From CAYMRB01 sp964392615 (GTDB taxonomy: Bacteria > Planctomycetota > UBA8108): a DNA stretch of 6,187 bases. The translations under genes were made by a program, and so were the position numbers. Shown one piece after another: positions 6,158-6,187 of this stretch (position 1 is its first letter; the number at the start of each line of letters is the position of its first letter). A model generated the notes under the pieces. The model saw only the letters and a program-made list of their open reading frames with translations, made no database searches and had not been told where the DNA came from. The stretch spans positions 1 to 6,187 of the forward strand of contig CAYMRB010000530.1 of the NCBI GenBank assembly GCA_964392615.1, in the 5' to 3' direction.

Positions 6158-6187
6158 TGGATGCGCCCTCCCTTCCTGGGTTCCTGG
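6142..6187. repeat. Perfect 16-bp inverted repeat at the window edge
   Basis: The left arm CCAGGAACCCAGGAAG (6142-6157) is the exact reverse complement of CTTCCTGGGTTCCTGG (6172-6187), with a 14-base spacer. The right arm stops at the window end. Since the left-side repeat continues outward to 6135, the arm is probably longer than visible. It could fold into a strong hairpin in RNA or DNA. No T-run can be seen, so I list it as a repeat rather than a terminator. Confidence 0.9.

Larger units (their letters stand above)
5889..6187. other. Intergenic region without a supported gene
   Basis: About 300 bases with no convincing coding sequence on either strand; the open frames crossing it are by-products of high GC. 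The part next to the sialidase/SGNH gene must hold its leader and probably its promoter. A possible minus-strand -10 box, TACGAT (5929-5924), is visible, but no good -35 at normal spacing, so I do not call a promoter. From about 5984 onward base use changes to CT-rich on the plus strand, which looks like repeat sequence and ends in the inverted repeat described separately. Confidence 0.6.

Overview
This is a compact, GC-rich bacterial window whose five genes all belong to recognisable families. Several things point to Planctomycetota (or a close relative with the same gene style): an exported Gfo/Idh/MocA oxidoreductase, a secreted sugar-isomerase-like TIM barrel, and a companion TIM-barrel protein ending in RPWRG, together with a secreted sialidase-like/SGNH fusion. 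The assignment rests on family recognition, not on a marker gene.

Plus strand, positions 1-3195: three genes lie head to tail. (i) A TIM-barrel-type protein, cut off at the left edge inside what looks like a Tat signal peptide. Its expected stop after the RPWRG end (about position 919) is absent, so the frame runs on out of register through the next gene to 1443. (ii) A secreted sugar phosphate isomerase/epimerase-like protein (932-1888) with its own Shine-Dalgarno and Sec signal. (iii) A Tat-exported Gfo/Idh/MocA oxidoreductase (1885-3195) joined to gene ii by an ATGA overlap. All three appear exported, and they look like one operon for oxidation and isomerisation of sugars or cyclitols outside the cytoplasm.

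Minus strand, positions 5875-3205: a two-gene unit converges on the first. The upstream gene is a secreted two-domain protein: an N-terminal sialidase-like beta-propeller with Asp-box repeats, and a C-terminal SGNH/GDSL esterase with its catalytic Ser and Asp/His. One base after its stop begins an ApbE-type FAD:protein FMN transferase. The two units converge with only 9 bp between stop codons and no visible terminator hairpin.

Right end, about 5889-6187: no gene is supported. Nearest the fusion gene are its Shine-Dalgarno and leader. Further out is sequence resembling a dispersed intergenic repeat. It ends in a perfect 16-bp inverted repeat built from an 8-bp AGGAACCC unit that runs exactly to the window edge and probably continues past it.

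No clearly new defence, mobile or regulatory system was seen. The points most worth checking are the lost stop in gene 1, the sialidase-esterase fusion with a shortened active-site loop, the coupled apbE without a visible acceptor, and the terminal repeat.
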